DNA of 64,000 nucleotides, from the NCBI GenBank assembly GCA_036898135.1, contig CM072516.1:24775244-24839243 (forward strand). Reading direction: 5' to 3'. Made by a program: the position numbers and the translations under genes. Position 1 is the first letter of the stretch. The number at the start of each line of letters is the position of its first letter. The notes under the pieces were generated by a model. It was not told where the DNA came from and did not search any database. It saw nothing but the letters and a program-made list of their open reading frames with translations. Below are positions 46,862-58,479 of this stretch, piece after piece. The DNA comes from Oncomelania hupensis. Lineage: Eukaryota; Mollusca; Gastropoda; Littorinimorpha; Pomatiopsidae.

Positions 46862-48180
46862 GATTCCTATCCTATTTCTCGCAGATTATTCTGAGGTTGA
46901 AAATCTATTCAGTAGTACTTCGCCCTGCCCTGAATCATGCTTGTTCTTCAGTATGATTTGTTCTGCTTGGGGTTTCAACCTGTTGAGTATTATTTTCAGG
47001 AGGACCTTGCTGGGATGCCTGATGAGGCTGATAGCGCGGTAATTTTCACACTTCTGAAGGTTACTTTGTTTGGGAAGAGTGATGACAAGCGACTGGGTCC
47101 ATGTTGTAGGCCACTCCCCACTCTGCCAGATCTTGTTACAGATAATGGTGAGGGCGTCAATCATCGCCTCTCCTCCTGCTTGAAGGAGTTCCGCGGGTAT
47201 CTTGTCCACTCCCGCTGACTTCCCTTTCTTCAGCGATTACACTGTTGGCTCAACTTCTTCTCGGAGAATTGGGAGGATTTTTTCTTCTTCTCTGTTCTCG
47301 GGACATGCTAGAACTGATGGGTCTCCGTTTTGGAGTGTGGTTGTAAAGGTCAGAACAGTACTCTTCCATCTATCCAAGACTTCTTGTTCTTCTGTAAGGC
47401 ATATTCCACACTTGCTTTGGATCGTGGAGACCTTAGGCTGTTTAACACTTGTCAGCCGCTTCAAAGTCTGGTAGGCCTTCTTGCTGTTGTTCTTGTTCAG
47501 ATTGTTCTATATTTCCTGGCATTGATCTTCTATGCAGTTCTCCTTTGCTGTGCGCATGCCTTTTCGGATGTCACTGTGGATTGTTCGGTAGGCATCATCT
47601 CCCTGTGAGGTGTTATTTCTCTTATTCATCTCTCTTCGTTTATCACACAGATCCAAAAGTTCTCACACAGATCCAAAAGTTCAGGTGTGATCCACGGCTT
47701 CTTCTTTGGGCGGTGCTTGCCAAGGATCTCAGTGGTGGCATCTGTCACAGCTGAGTTGAAGGTGGTGGTCATGTTGTTAAAATCTACTTCACCAGCTCCC
47801 CAAATGAGCAGAGGTGCAAATTTCCCTCCAGTTGTGGCCTGAAATATTTCTGCCACCTCCGGGTCTTACAGTTTGTCCATGTCGAACTTCAGTCTAGTAC
47901 ATTTTTGCTGTATTTCCTCTCTTCAAGTGGAACCGGAAAGACATCATCACGAGATCGTGGTCACTTCAGATGTTTACTCCTGGAAAAGTGCGTATCCTTC
48001 CAATGTTGATGCGTGATCTGAAGCGTTTCTTGACCATGATGTAGTCGACCTGGTTGTGATGCTCCCCGCCGGAACTGTGCCATGTCCATCGTCTGGATTT
48101 TTTTGTGGAGACCAAGCATGTTTGCCAGTATCAGATTGCTGTATCTAGCAAACTCCAAGAGTCTCAGACCCCTGTCAATT
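46862..48180 (-). mobile_element. LINE fragment 6 (endonuclease C-terminus plus upstream RT)
   Basis: This covers parts missing in the other copies: the end of an apurinic-type endonuclease (FARYSNLILANMLGLHKK, later SDHDLVMMSF), a linker with KKPWIT.ELLDLC and STIQSKCGICLTEEQE, then RT 'AELLQAGGEAMIDALTIICN' to STTEQIFNL. CCTATCCTAT at 46,867 abuts the RT directly, so the 3' half is deleted. Several frameshifts and stops. Confidence 0.85.
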
Positions 48181-48318
48181 GGGGTTCAAAAACGGGTTTT
48201 CGAGGTTTACAGTTTCCGAACCTTTTTTTCCCAAACGATTCAGCAACCTAGTTTCGGGATCTGAAAACCTCGAAAAAAGGGTTTTGAACCTTCACGAACC
48301 TTCCAATTAAGATAGGCA
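48172..48318. mobile_element. MITE C, small palindromic element
   Basis: About 147 bp. Left end CCTGTCAATTGGGGTTCAAA...GGGTTTTCGAGG; right end is its inverted partner CCTCGAAAAAAGGGTTTTGA...CCTTCCAATTAAGATAGG. It abuts the 5' break of LINE fragment 6. Confidence 0.7.
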
Positions 48319-49229
48319 ATAAGGAGTGAGGGGTTAAGGTATTGGGTTCTCTGAAGTACACGCGTTGTGATGGAAGGCCTATTAAACGCGAGGGAGGCGT
48401 TGTAGCTTATGCAGTCAGTGGAATAAAAAGTACTTTAGAATAGCACGGCTGTATATAACTGCGAGTGTTTGTACACTTTGGTGAGCTATTACGTCATGTA
48501 CTGCAAAGGATATAAAACACGTTGTCCTACTGGTTGTAGCTGGCTGTATCTATTAGAACGCCTGAATACGACCTTTAACTTCCAATTTTGCAATAATCCC
48601 CAAAAGCAATACTTTAATTTTTATTCGTTTAAAAATTTTGTTTGTTCTTTCTTTGCTGATGTTGGCTTGAAAAAAATATAGCGTGGTATTTATTGTATTT
48701 TATTTTTTTAAAATTCAGATTATCCTCTCTTGAATTTTAAATTTTTTAAAATTTTGAGTTTCCGCATTCTGGTCAAGAGTTCTAATTCTGTACAAAGCTG
48801 GATCACCCCACTGTTGTCGCTATTTTCGTGCGCATCGCAGGTCAGAAAGGACAGAAAGACTCACCGAAAATCATCATTATCTTTTGCTAAATTATGCTAA
48901 TAATATGGCGATGTGGAAACCCGGACATCCCGAATCAAGCGAACACTAAAAGGGAAATGCTCAAGAAGACAAACATAGCGATTTCTTTCCTCGTTTTTCA
49001 TTCCGCTAAAAGAGTTATCATCTGACGCTTCCTGATCGTGGCTGTTTTGAGGAGCCGTAAACGCCGCACTTCTTCCCAGGTTATTAATTAACATTTTCTA
49101 TTGGTTCCTGTTTGTTTCACCTTGCTTATCATTTTCCAGCGCCCCGAAGCCAGGAACAAGCTTTCACAAAGCTCACGGAGAAACACAGACTGCTCATAAA
49201 CCACGTCATGCACTTTCTGTGATCGTCTG

Positions 49230-49234
<5 letters not shown>

Positions 49235-49260
<26 letters not shown>

Positions 49261-49261
49261 T

Positions 49262-49295
<34 letters not shown>

Positions 49296-49335
49296 ACACC
49301 CACACGCACCCGCACACACACACACACACACAAAC
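49235..49335. repeat. (CA)n microsatellite
   Basis: About 100 bp of CA repeat with CC and CG interruptions. Confidence 0.95.
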
Positions 49336-49568
49336 ACATACCCCTCGCACACTCACACATTTCTCAAAAGCAGAGAAATGCTTGCCTGAATGTGTTTATG
49401 AATGAGTATATTTTATGTTTTTTGATTATTTAAGGGGCGACTGTCATTTTTGGTTGATTTAACACAAATGTCTTTAAAATGTGCTCTTTGACGATTGTTA
49501 TAATGGGCTACGCTTGTATACGTTCCTTATTTGAGGTAATAAAGATGTATTATTGTATTGCATTGTGC

Positions 49569-49607
49569 CCGCTGGACCTAAAGCAATAATCATGTAATGT
49601 AATGTAA
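49569..49607 (+). mobile_element. Family A ultra-short copy (39 bp)
   Basis: Only CCGCTGGACCTAAAGCAATA, ATCA and (TGTAA)n are present, between two perfect 11-bp copies of TTGCATTGTGC (49,558-49,568; 49,608-49,618). It shows how little of the 3' end needs to be copied for integration. Confidence 0.9.
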
Positions 49608-49688
49608 TTGCATTGTGCTATTTTATGACAAGTGTGAACTTCAGAACTACATGGAACTGAGCAACGATACTTCGTGAGTGTAAAACTA

Positions 49689-51289
49689 TACTACTCAAAA
49701 TAATACAAGGGCAACTTGGACATATGGGCCTTTCTTTAAATCAGAAACACGAATTCAATTTATTAGTTCATCATATTTTATTGCAATCATTTCTGCATCA
49801 ATAACAAAAAAGATTTTAGACATCAGTCGCTTAAAATTCGAGTAAATTCAATTTAACTGGACATACCCCTCATTTACAAAATCAAAACTTTAGAAACCAA
49901 AAATCTATAGAGTCAGTATCGGGTGTGGCCACCGTTTGCATCAATGCAGTCTTGGCATCGTTCTCTCATGGACCGCATCAGGTTATGGAGGATGTTTCCT
50001 GGGATGGCCAACCACTCTTGCTGGAGAACTTGGGCCAGAACTTCAAGGTTAGCTCCTGGAGGGAGGTTTGCCCGTGTCTGTCGACCCAAGACATCCCACA
50101 GATGTTCTATGGGGTTCAAATCGGGTGATCGAGCCGGCCAATCCATCCTTATGACGTGCTGTTGCTGCAGGAAGTCATTGACGATACGCGCTCGGTGGGG
50201 TCTGGCATTATCGTCTTGTAGTATGGCACCTTCCCCAATGGCCCGCAGAGCTGGGAGAACCCTAGGTTGTAGGACGTCATCCATGTACCCAATACCGTTT
50301 AAGTTGCCATGAATTTGGAGCAGGGGTGTTCTGAAGTTTAATGCGAAGCCACCCCACATCATGACAGATCCACCACCAAAGCGATCATGTTCGCGCACCG
50401 TCGCATCAGCAAAACGCTCCCGTGGACGCCTCCAAACATTCACTCGACGGTCGTTGAAAGACAAGGAGAACCGAGACTCGTCTGTAAAGAGCACCCTTGA
50501 CCAATGTTGCCTAGTCCACACCAAATGACGCCGAGCCAAGGCCAAACGCGCTGCACGGTGAGCTGGGGTGAGCAAAGGCCGTACTGCTGGTCGTCTTGAT
50601 CGCAACGGTTGCGAATTGTCTGGTCGCTGACGTTAACATTGCTGGCTGCGTGAAGCTGTCTTCTGATGGTGTTTGCTGTAGCGGACCTCATCCTCAGAGC
50701 TGACAGGGTGATGAAATGGTCTTGTCTTGCAGTGGTAACGCGGAGGCGTCCGGACCTTCTTGGTTATTGGACGCTTCCAGTGTTGTTAAAGCGCTCCCGC
50801 AGCCTTTGGACAACGGAGTGGAACACTCCCAGCCGCCTTCCAACTTCTCTCACCCCCACCCCTTCCTGAAGCCATGTAATAACTCTGCCTCTATCCGCAT
50901 CAGTCAATCGTCGCCTTGGGGGCATGGTTAGAAAAGCAGCAAAAGCGCTGCCATTTATACCCAGAAAAAAGCGCCAATTGTTGAACTGAACTCACAAAAT
51001 GCAAGCCTTTTCCGTGCAAATCACTGTTTAATGTTAAAAATTTTGCTTTATTAGCAAGACAACAGTAAATTAGGGTAATTTTTTTTGTAAAAATTGGGTT
51101 TGTTTTTCAACTCAGTGCAGAAAGTTCAAAACTCACACATGTGATTACTTGTCAGAATAAGATTGTCTTGAATGTTACTGTACAGGATAAGTTTTGAAAT
51201 AAGCAATATAAGCGATATTATTGATAGCAGCAAAAAATAATTAAACTAAATGAAATATGAGAGTGGCCCTTCAATTATTTTGAGTAGTG
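49689..51289 (-). mobile_element. Tc1/mariner transposon
   Basis: 1.6 kb with terminal inverted repeats beginning (C/T)ACTACTCAAAATAAT at both ends, flanked by TA (49,687-49,688; 51,290-51,291), the standard target. It encodes the broken transposase described separately and lies in the intron between SCYL2-like exons 2 and 3. Confidence 0.93.
49913..50925 (-). pseudogene. Tc1-type transposase pseudogene
   Basis: The start is MPPRRRLTDADRGRVITWLQ near 50,925, with a helix-turn-helix 'GRRLGVFHSVVQRL' (DNA binding). A stop (TAA) follows GSVQ. The same frame continues to QTIRNR, where a frameshift moves reading into the long open block 49,913-50,605. That block holds the DDE catalytic triad: LFTDESRFSL, LQDDNARPHRA and SPDLNPIEHLWD, i.e. 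the D-D(34)E arrangement of Tc1 elements. It ends DANGGHTRY. One nonsense and one frameshift lesion make it inactive, yet most of the catalytic core is preserved. Confidence 0.92.
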
Positions 51290-51768
51290 TATACCGGAGG
51301 ACAGGGCAAAAACAGGGAAATGCACCTTGTGTGTGTGTGTGTGGGGGGGGGGGTGTGTGTGTGTGTGTAAACACGCGCGGGTGTGTGTGCGTTCGTGTAA
51401 GCATATATAATTATATATATGTTCCTGCATGCGTGCGTGCGTTGGTGTGTGTGTATGTAAGTATGTGAGATTGTCGATAAGTCATAACTCTATTGTTTTG
51501 TTTAGTTTAATTTAGTTTAGTTTATTAATATTAATTTATTGATATGGACACTGTCTTCACCCCATTTTACAGTAAAGTGACCGGCCCCGAAAATGACCAA
51601 CAAAAGCCCCAAAAAGTCCTAGCTTAGGAGGTTGGAGGTTGACCCGACCCCTTCCATCATCCCCACCCCACCCCACCCCACTCTCCAACTCTTCTATCTT
51701 CCACCCCTACCCCAACCCCTCATCCCTCTCCCGTTCTCTCAAACAAATGAATAAGGTACACATCTGAC

Positions 51769-51945
51769 CTGGACGGGTTTTGGCAAGGTGAGAATGGCAC
51801 AGAACTCCGTGAGGATGTTGTCGCAGTAGTCATCCCTGGTGGCGAAATCCACTACGGTCAGCAAACAGGGCAGGGCATAGGTGACCGAGTCACTCTGCTT
51901 GCACTCTTCCAACAGAGTCGGCAACACATGCTTGTACAACACTTT
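51769..51945 (-). CDS. SCYL2: SCYL2-like exon 2 (HEAT repeats)
   Basis: This 177-bp exon encodes 59 residues, from KVLYKHVLPTLLEE to TLPKPVQ. It has a TTGCAG acceptor and a GTCAGA donor, both phase 0. It continues the previous exon without a gap relative to SCYL2: an amphipathic helix with 'VLPTLL', then 'ALPCLLTVVDFATRDDY', a HEAT helix pair. The preceding intron (51,946-62,770) is about 10.8 kb and carries family A copies, a SINE, two solo LTRs and a decayed LINE. The reading frame is intact. The orthology call rests on recalled family sequence, not on a computed alignment. Confidence 0.9.
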
Positions 51946-52139
51946 CTGCAACACAGAGAAGCACATGCCTTTTTACATTTTATGTTCACAATGCCGTATG
52001 GCCTTTATACGAGGCAGGCAATGAGGAGGGTGCAGAACTGCCAAGGTAACTATGTATTGGTCATCACACAGGGAAACTTACAGTTGACCAGTTTGTCCTT
52101 GTTCCCTGTGGTTCCTCCAACCAGATGCATATATTCTTG

Positions 52140-54245
52140 ATTTTAAAATATCCCGGCAATATTTTTTACAGAAAGGTAGTACGATTTTTACAGCTGAACT
52201 AATTGCAATTTTAATGAGTCTATCTTTTATAACTGATTTTACTAGTATTCCTTTGATTGATTGATTGATTGATTTATTGTTGCTTTAGGTCCAGCGGACT
52301 CTTCCGAGCCAAATCAGGACCGGACAACCCCCGATCCGCATAAAAGATCTGCCGAAACAACCCTAGTGGGAAAATTGAAAGCCCTCCACCGGCCAGTCAC
52401 TTTACAATAAAGACATCCCACGCGGGGGACGGCGGAGGGTTGACCTCAACTACGCGAACACCCCGGTTACAAAACCAAAATAGAATACAACCATCATTAT
52501 AAATCATCAACAAAACACATACATATAAAATGCCTATAGTGCGAAATAATACAATCATAGGAAGCCCTAGTGACCACCCGGCAGAAAGCGTCCAACACTC
52601 CCAAGCTGATCCAACAGACCTCATACACAAACAAGGAGTCTTGTCCAGGAAGAGTTTTCAAGAAAAAAGGTAGGTCATTGATCTAGCGAAGAAGAAGAAA
52701 GTATAGCAGAGTGATAGGACAGATCAGGAATGGGAAAGAGCAAATGATGAAGACAGCGACAGTGGGAATTTAAAGCACTAAATTTCCAGAAAGTGGGTAT
52801 ACTATTTATACTGAAACCCCCGGCACTCCAACGGGGGGAACTGTTGCCGCAGTGAATTAGTCATGCCTACAAAGGCAAGACAGGTTTTCAACTGGGGCTT
52901 TCACTGTTCCCTTTATAGGTTAGAACAATCTACAGTGACAAGATTGCTCATGACCCCAAGGGGTTAGGATTCCTTTAAAAATTGCAATATTTTTTTAATT
53001 CAAAATCAGCTTTATCGGCTTTGTCATCTTGGTTTAGTAAGGAGCGACAGGAACTGTTAACAGAAATAAAGCTTTTATGTCATCAAATCATTACCAGGGG
53101 ATCGGATATTTCATTAATTTGGATACCTATCATTTAAATATATTAGGAAATGTCATTGTTGACCATTTAGCAAAGAGTGCTGCATCTTCGGACGAATCCA
53201 TTAAATTATTTGTCAACCTGACAACAAATGAAATTAATAATGAAATAAAACGATGTGCTTGGAATCAATGGAATGAGAAATACAAGCAAGAGGTCATTGA
53301 AAAACATTACTTGGATAATTCACCCGTATCAAATAACGTTATATCTATTTCAAAATCTTTTATATTAACAGTTTATTTCACAGACTAAGGCTAAATGCTT
53401 GGCGTGCTCGTTTCATAAATCCTCCAGTTCTTTGTAATTGTGGTATATTTTTTAATGTAAATCACTTAATATTTGAATGTCAACAAAATTATAACCATTT
53501 TCAGCCTTTACTCATTAGATTAAATAAATTAAAGCTACCTATGTCAATCTCAAGTATTGTATATCCAGAAGATCATTCTGATTGGTCATTGAGCTTAATG
53601 CTCATAGATTTACTTAGAAGTCATGAATTATTCAATTTTTTCTAAATATCTTCTAACAATTAGTTTAGTAATTGTCTGTTTATTCTTTGTACCTAATTTA
53701 TTTAATTAAGCATTATTAGTTTCAATAAATATGTTATTTACTTATTTATTTATTTTTGGATGGAAGGGAGGGAGGGTGGGGGGAATTATTTATGAATTTG
53801 AATTTGTTTTAGTTTTGATTGATTATTTTATCATTTTTTCTTTTAGTTTGTTTATGGGGTGTGCGGGGGAGGAGGGGGGGGGGGGTGGGATGGAAGGGGG
53901 AGGGGAGTAAGGGCCTGGAGGCCTAACTTCAACTTTCTGTAAGAGGCAAAATAACATTTATATGTACTTCGTTCTTCACAGGTGAAGTTGAACGTTTTTA
54001 TGGTTATTTTTTTTCCTTTGTGTGTTTCTTAATCAATGAATTGTTACAAGGGAATGAATGTATGTTGTTAAAAGTGTATGTGTATGTTAGTAGTATGATG
54101 ATTTCTATAGTTTGATTAATTAATTACTTAATTTGGAAAATATCTATGATGTGCGCATGTTAGATTTTGTTATTGTTTATGTTACATCAGTACAACTTAT
54201 GTTAATCTGATGAATAAAAATTGATGCAACAACAACAACAACCAA
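52140..54245 (+). mobile_element. Decayed LINE 3' end with RNase H domain
   Basis: Left of the family A insert the frame reads STIFTAELIAILMSLSFITD; right of it NSKSALSALSSW, then 'IKLLCHQIITRGSDISLIWIP' and GNVIVDHLAKSA. These are RNase H motifs with the DSK aspartate changed to Asn. Then comes a C-terminal Cys/His cluster (CNCG...H.IFEC) and a stop near 53,645. A ~600-bp 3' UTR ends AATAAAAATTGATG plus (CAA)n at 54,230-54,245. It is a different family from the (CCTAT)n LINE and is non-functional. Confidence 0.75.
52255..52968 (-). mobile_element. Family A copy with extra 5' sequence, inserted in a LINE RNase H gene
   Basis: It has a (GATT)n tail at 52,255-52,276 and the family body to about 52,838, then ~130 bp not found in other copies. 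ATTCCTTT occurs on both sides (52,247-52,254; 52,969-52,976). Removing the insert restores a continuous RNase H reading of the host LINE across the junction. Confidence 0.85.
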
Positions 54246-54407
54246 CCAGAGTGGGTGACAAGTGCACGTCCAACACTTTGTGCTAAACGAAGACATTTTC
54301 CATTCCTGTATTGGAAATTGTTGCATTGTAAAGAAAGGTGCAAACACCCTCCACTGGGCTCAACAGACATTACATAATTTACAAAGTCAACGAGGGGGTG
54401 GAGGGAG

Positions 54408-54454
<47 letters not shown>

Positions 54455-54754
54455 TCCTTTATCGTTCAATTGCACCGAACATTTGATATTATTACGCCAC
54501 CGATCATTACAGTGTACACAGCGTCATGTTTGGAACAAACTGCATTTTCGCATTGGAAAGCACACCCCAGTTAGGGTCTCGGATGCTTCTGAAGCGCATA
54601 GCGACACCGATAATTATAATGAAAGGTTTGGGGAAAACTGAACCTTCGCTGTTTTTGGATGAAACCACAACAAACGATGGTGTCGGATACCTCACTTCCC
54701 TACACTAATCTCGCCAAGAAAGCGGAGATGATTGTTCTTTTAAAAAGAAGAAGA

Positions 54755-55100
54755 AGAAAGAAAGAAAGACATAAACTATTCTTGTACAGCGCTCTTCCAG
54801 CTCTAGGTCAGCTTAAGGCGCTGGCCGTGAACAGGATCTAACTGGAGCCGTCTCAAGGGCCGCCATGTTACCTGACGCTCCTGAAGGATGGGGGTGGCGG
54901 AGCGCCTATGAGAGGCCATCTTGAACTGAACTGAACTGAACTGAACAACAGAGCGATCCTGAACGACCGAGAGTGTGTTCATGTACCCGGCACTCACTCG
55001 TATAGGACATCAGCGTCAGGATCTGTAAAGTTCGTGCGATGGAATGCATGCGTGCACAAAGCTAGAACTGGTTGATTACTCCCGTCGTCCGAAAGAGTAA
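54755..55100 (-). mobile_element. SINE copy (shared tail family)
   Basis: The minus strand shows both ends of the SINE: a head related to 'ACTC..GATGAGAG' with GATCCTGACGCTGATGTCC, and a tail 'GATCCTGTTCACGGCCAGCG', then CCTTAAGCTGACC...AGAGCGCTGTACAAG, followed by an AAAG-rich end. The middle holds a (GAACT)n pentamer run at 54,923-54,946. Confidence 0.7.
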
Positions 55101-55744
55101 GCTTATTCTTTCTTGTTATTGTTAGCTCTACCAATCACAACCCTTTCCCACCTTTGTAACGTCACCCCCCCCCCAACCCTCACCCCATTTTTTGCCCAGG
55201 AGGACCTGTTGCGGAGAAAGAGCCTTAAAGTGAGCCATTAGGGTTATGATCCATTGCTTTGTAAACAAAATCCCGCTTCCTTCCTACCCGCGGGAAATCC
55301 TTTTAAAGATTGATGCGGCCAACAGCGCTCTTCCCAAACGCCATTAAAACGTTTGGCAATTTCTAGGGATTTGTGGAAGGGTCGACAAGCAAAGCTGTGT
55401 CTATGCCCTCATTGCATCATTCTCAATCTGCTGCTCCATCCATCCATCCATCAGCCCCTCTTCCCCTCTTCCCCTCCCCCCTTTTACCCTCACCCGCACT
55501 GGTTTCACATTCAGCAAGTCTGTACACAATTATGTAGATAGAAGAGTCTCTAAAGCCAATCTACATGTCTACGTAAGCATAAAGCCAACAGCCTAACCCA
55601 GCTCTTTGCCCACATACTGGTAAGAGACCTATCATGCCTACGCTGGAAACAGTTTCTACCCTGAGCTGACTTCGGAACAAAGTCATGCAATTCAATCTCC
55701 ACTCGCGGGAGACGAGTGGTTGAAAAACAAAATTAGACGGCTAA

Positions 55745-55850
55745 GCAATGCCGACCCACAGGTCTAACCGCAGAGGCAGCAATGCCGACCCACAGGTCGA
55801 ACCGCAGAGGCAGCAATGCCGACCCACAGGTCGAATCGCAGAGGGTGAAG
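55745..55850. repeat. 34-bp tandem repeat, three copies
   Basis: GCAATGCCGACCCACAGGTC + (G/T)AACCGCAGAGGCA repeats three times with few differences. Confidence 0.9.
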
Positions 55851-55914
55851 GCTAAGGCCTAGATTGCTGGTAACATGAGGCGGCGCAGTGCTTCCACTTT
55901 TCCGGATGAGTGTA

Positions 55915-56484
55915 TGTTACACGGTATTTATCAATGATCGATTCAGCCCCGATGCTCGAATCTTGATATGTGTAACTCGAATTCGTTTATCCACGCAGCC
56001 TGTTCACTCAGCAGGAGTGGTCGTATAAAGTTTTCCAATTTTATTCAGCCAACAACAACAACTGCAAAATGATACAAGATCGCTTTCCGAAAATCACTAA
56101 AACAACCCTCCTACAAGCAGACAATGCATTACTTCTTTAGCCTCTCTGCAATCGAGAACAAATTCGAACATTATAGCATGATGCAATAACACCCAATCAA
56201 AATAAAAACTCGTCACCGGAACTATGCCTTGTCTTACGTCACATAATGTTTACGAATCCGTATGATTCGACCAGCTTTCACCCGTAAGGTCTAGAAGCTT
56301 CGATCGATAATAAACAAATAATTTCAGAAGAATTACCAACAATATCGACCGACGAAAATTATCAACATTATACAAAGCTTCTTCTAACAACAGCCCCAAA
56401 TCAAATCAAAGGTAAATACACGCTATTACTGCATGCCTTGCAAAACAAACGATCGGATATATCGTGCGCGTCTCAATCGTAACA
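55915..56484. mobile_element. Solo LTR, copy 1
   Basis: 570 bp beginning TGTTAC and ending GTAACA, the inverted TG...CA ends of LTR retrotransposons. It is flanked by GTGTA/TTGTA (5 bp, one mismatch). Colinear with copy 2: GATTCAGCCCCGATGC, TTATCCACGCAGCCTGTTCA, CTTCTTCTAACAACA, ATC(G)TGCGCGT. No gag/pol sequence on either side. Confidence 0.8.
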
Positions 56485-56489
56485 TTGTA

Positions 56490-56570
56490 TAAACTGAGGC
56501 CTAGTCTGTCCACTCATGCGTTCCATCACACGGATCCTGACGCTCATGTTCTAAACGAGGAAAAGGCAGA
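56490..56570 (+). mobile_element. SINE head fragment beside a solo LTR
   Basis: TATAAACTGAGGCCTAGTCT followed by GATCCTGACGCTCATGTTC matches the first ~80 bp of the 12.6-kb SINE. It starts within 6 bp of the solo LTR end at 56,484, so the LTR probably inserted into this SINE. Confidence 0.6.
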
Positions 56571-57017
56571 TCTAATACACAACACACACCCACCCACACA
56601 CTAAGCACGCACGAAGTCATATTCCTCTCGTCACGGGTAGCGTTTGTGCGATTGCCGCGTGCTCGCCGAGATGTCAGACCTAATTTGGTTCGAACAAACA
56701 GAAGCTTACAATACTTCATCAACAAGGAGAAAACGAATGCAATGACATTTTAAAAAAAACCCAACAACACCAATATATTGATATAATCGCCTCTTCGCAA
56801 GATCACAGAAACAAACCGTAACCAAACACTTACAGGAGCGACAACAAATGTATTATATTTCGTAAGACGACGAAACGACATACGACCTCTTCACACATCT
56901 TCCAAGACAGGTCGATAAATCCTTTCATCACAGGATCCCAAAATCAAGCTTTCACCAACAACTGCGTAATTAGAGTTAAGAAACATTTATTCAGTTGAGT
57001 AAGACGCCGAAAAAGAC

Positions 57018-57582
57018 ATTACATTACATTACATTATTATTGCTTTAGGTCCAGCGGACTCTTTCGAGCCAAATCAGGACCGGACAACCCCCGATCCGCA
57101 TAAAAGATCTGCTGAAACAACCCTAGTGGTAAAACTGAAAGCTCTCCACAAGCCAGTCACTTTACAATAAAGACATCCCACGCAGGGGACGGCTGAGGCT
57201 TCACCCCAACTTATCGAACCCCCGTTTACAAAAGCAAAATAGAATACAAACATCATTATAAATTATCAACAAAACACATACATGTAAAATGCCTACATTG
57301 CTAAATAATAACATCATAGGAAGCCCTAGTGACCACCTGGCAGAAAGCGTCCAATATTCCCAAGCTGAACCAACAGACCTCATACACAAACAAGGAGTCT
57401 TGTCCCGGAAGAGTTTTTAAGAAAAAAGATAGGAGACTGGTCTAGCGAAGAAGACGATAGTATAGCAGATTGATAGAAAAGAGCAGGAATGAGAAAGACA
57501 GCGACAGTGGAAATTTAAAGCACTAAATTTCCAGAAAGTGGGGATACTATTTATACTGAAACCCCCGGCACCCCAACGGGGG
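57018..57582 (-). mobile_element. Family A full-length copy
   Basis: About 565 bp, flanked by the 12-bp duplication CGAAAAAGACAT (57,008-57,019; 57,583-57,594). A ~15-bp deletion in the GAGAAAGAGCAAATGAGAAA tract distinguishes it. Located in the large intron after SCYL2-like exon 1. Confidence 0.95.
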
Positions 57583-57886
57583 CGAAAAAGACATAGACCG
57601 AAGAAACGAAGGTATAGACGACAGAAAAGACATGTGCAGCATTGGCGAACTATTGCCCCAAAAAAACAAATTAATAGAAGCGCAAAAATAAATAAAGAAA
57701 AAAAGAAAGAAAGAAAACATTAAAAAAGATATAACAAAGAAAGAAACAGACAAACAAACAAACACAACCAAAAAACCACAATTGTATTCTGTTTCGTAAA
57801 ATAAAAAAAAAAATCAATAAATAAAAATAAAATACATGCGGCACCTTCTTGAAACTGTAATTCCTTCACTGCTCATAAACATTGTT

Positions 57887-58467
57887 CCCCCCGTTGGGGT
57901 GCCAGGGGTTTCATTATAAATAGTATCCCCACTTTCTGGAAATTTAGTGCTTTAAATTCCCACTGTCGCTGTCTTTCTCATTAATTCTTTCTCATTCCTG
58001 CTCTGTACTATCAATCTGCTATACTATCTTCTTCTTCGCTAGACCAGTCACCTATCTTTTTTCTTGAAAACTCTTCCGGGGCAAGACTCATTATTTGTGT
58101 GTGAGGTCTGTTGGATCAGCTTGGGCATATTGGACGCTTTCTGCCAGGTGGTCACTAGGGCTTCCTATGATGTTATTATTTAGCAATGTAGGTATTTTAT
58201 ATGTATGTGTTTTGTTGATAATTTATAATGATGTTTGTATTCTATTTTGTTTTTGTAAACGGGGGTTCGATAAATTAGAGTATAGCAACAGCGTATCCTG
58301 CGTGGGATGTCTTTATTGTAAGGTGACTGCTGGTGGAGAGCTTTCAGTTTTACCACTAGGGTTGTTTCAGCAGATCTTTTATGCGGATCAGGGGTTGTCC
58401 GGTCATGATTTGGCTCGGAAGAGTCCGCTGGACCGAAAGCATTAATCATGTAATGTAATGTAATGTA
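57887..58467 (+). mobile_element. Family A full-length copy, opposite orientation
   Basis: 581 bp reading in sense on the plus strand: CCCCCCGTTGGGGTGCCAGG, TATAAATAG, then the conserved 3' end and (TAATG)n. A perfect 12-bp duplication ATAAACATTGTT flanks it (57,875-57,886; 58,468-58,479). It carries a 116-codon open frame (58,095-58,445), the longest in any copy. It forms an inverted pair with the copy at 57,018-57,582. Confidence 0.95.
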
Positions 58468-58479
58468 ATAAACATTGTT

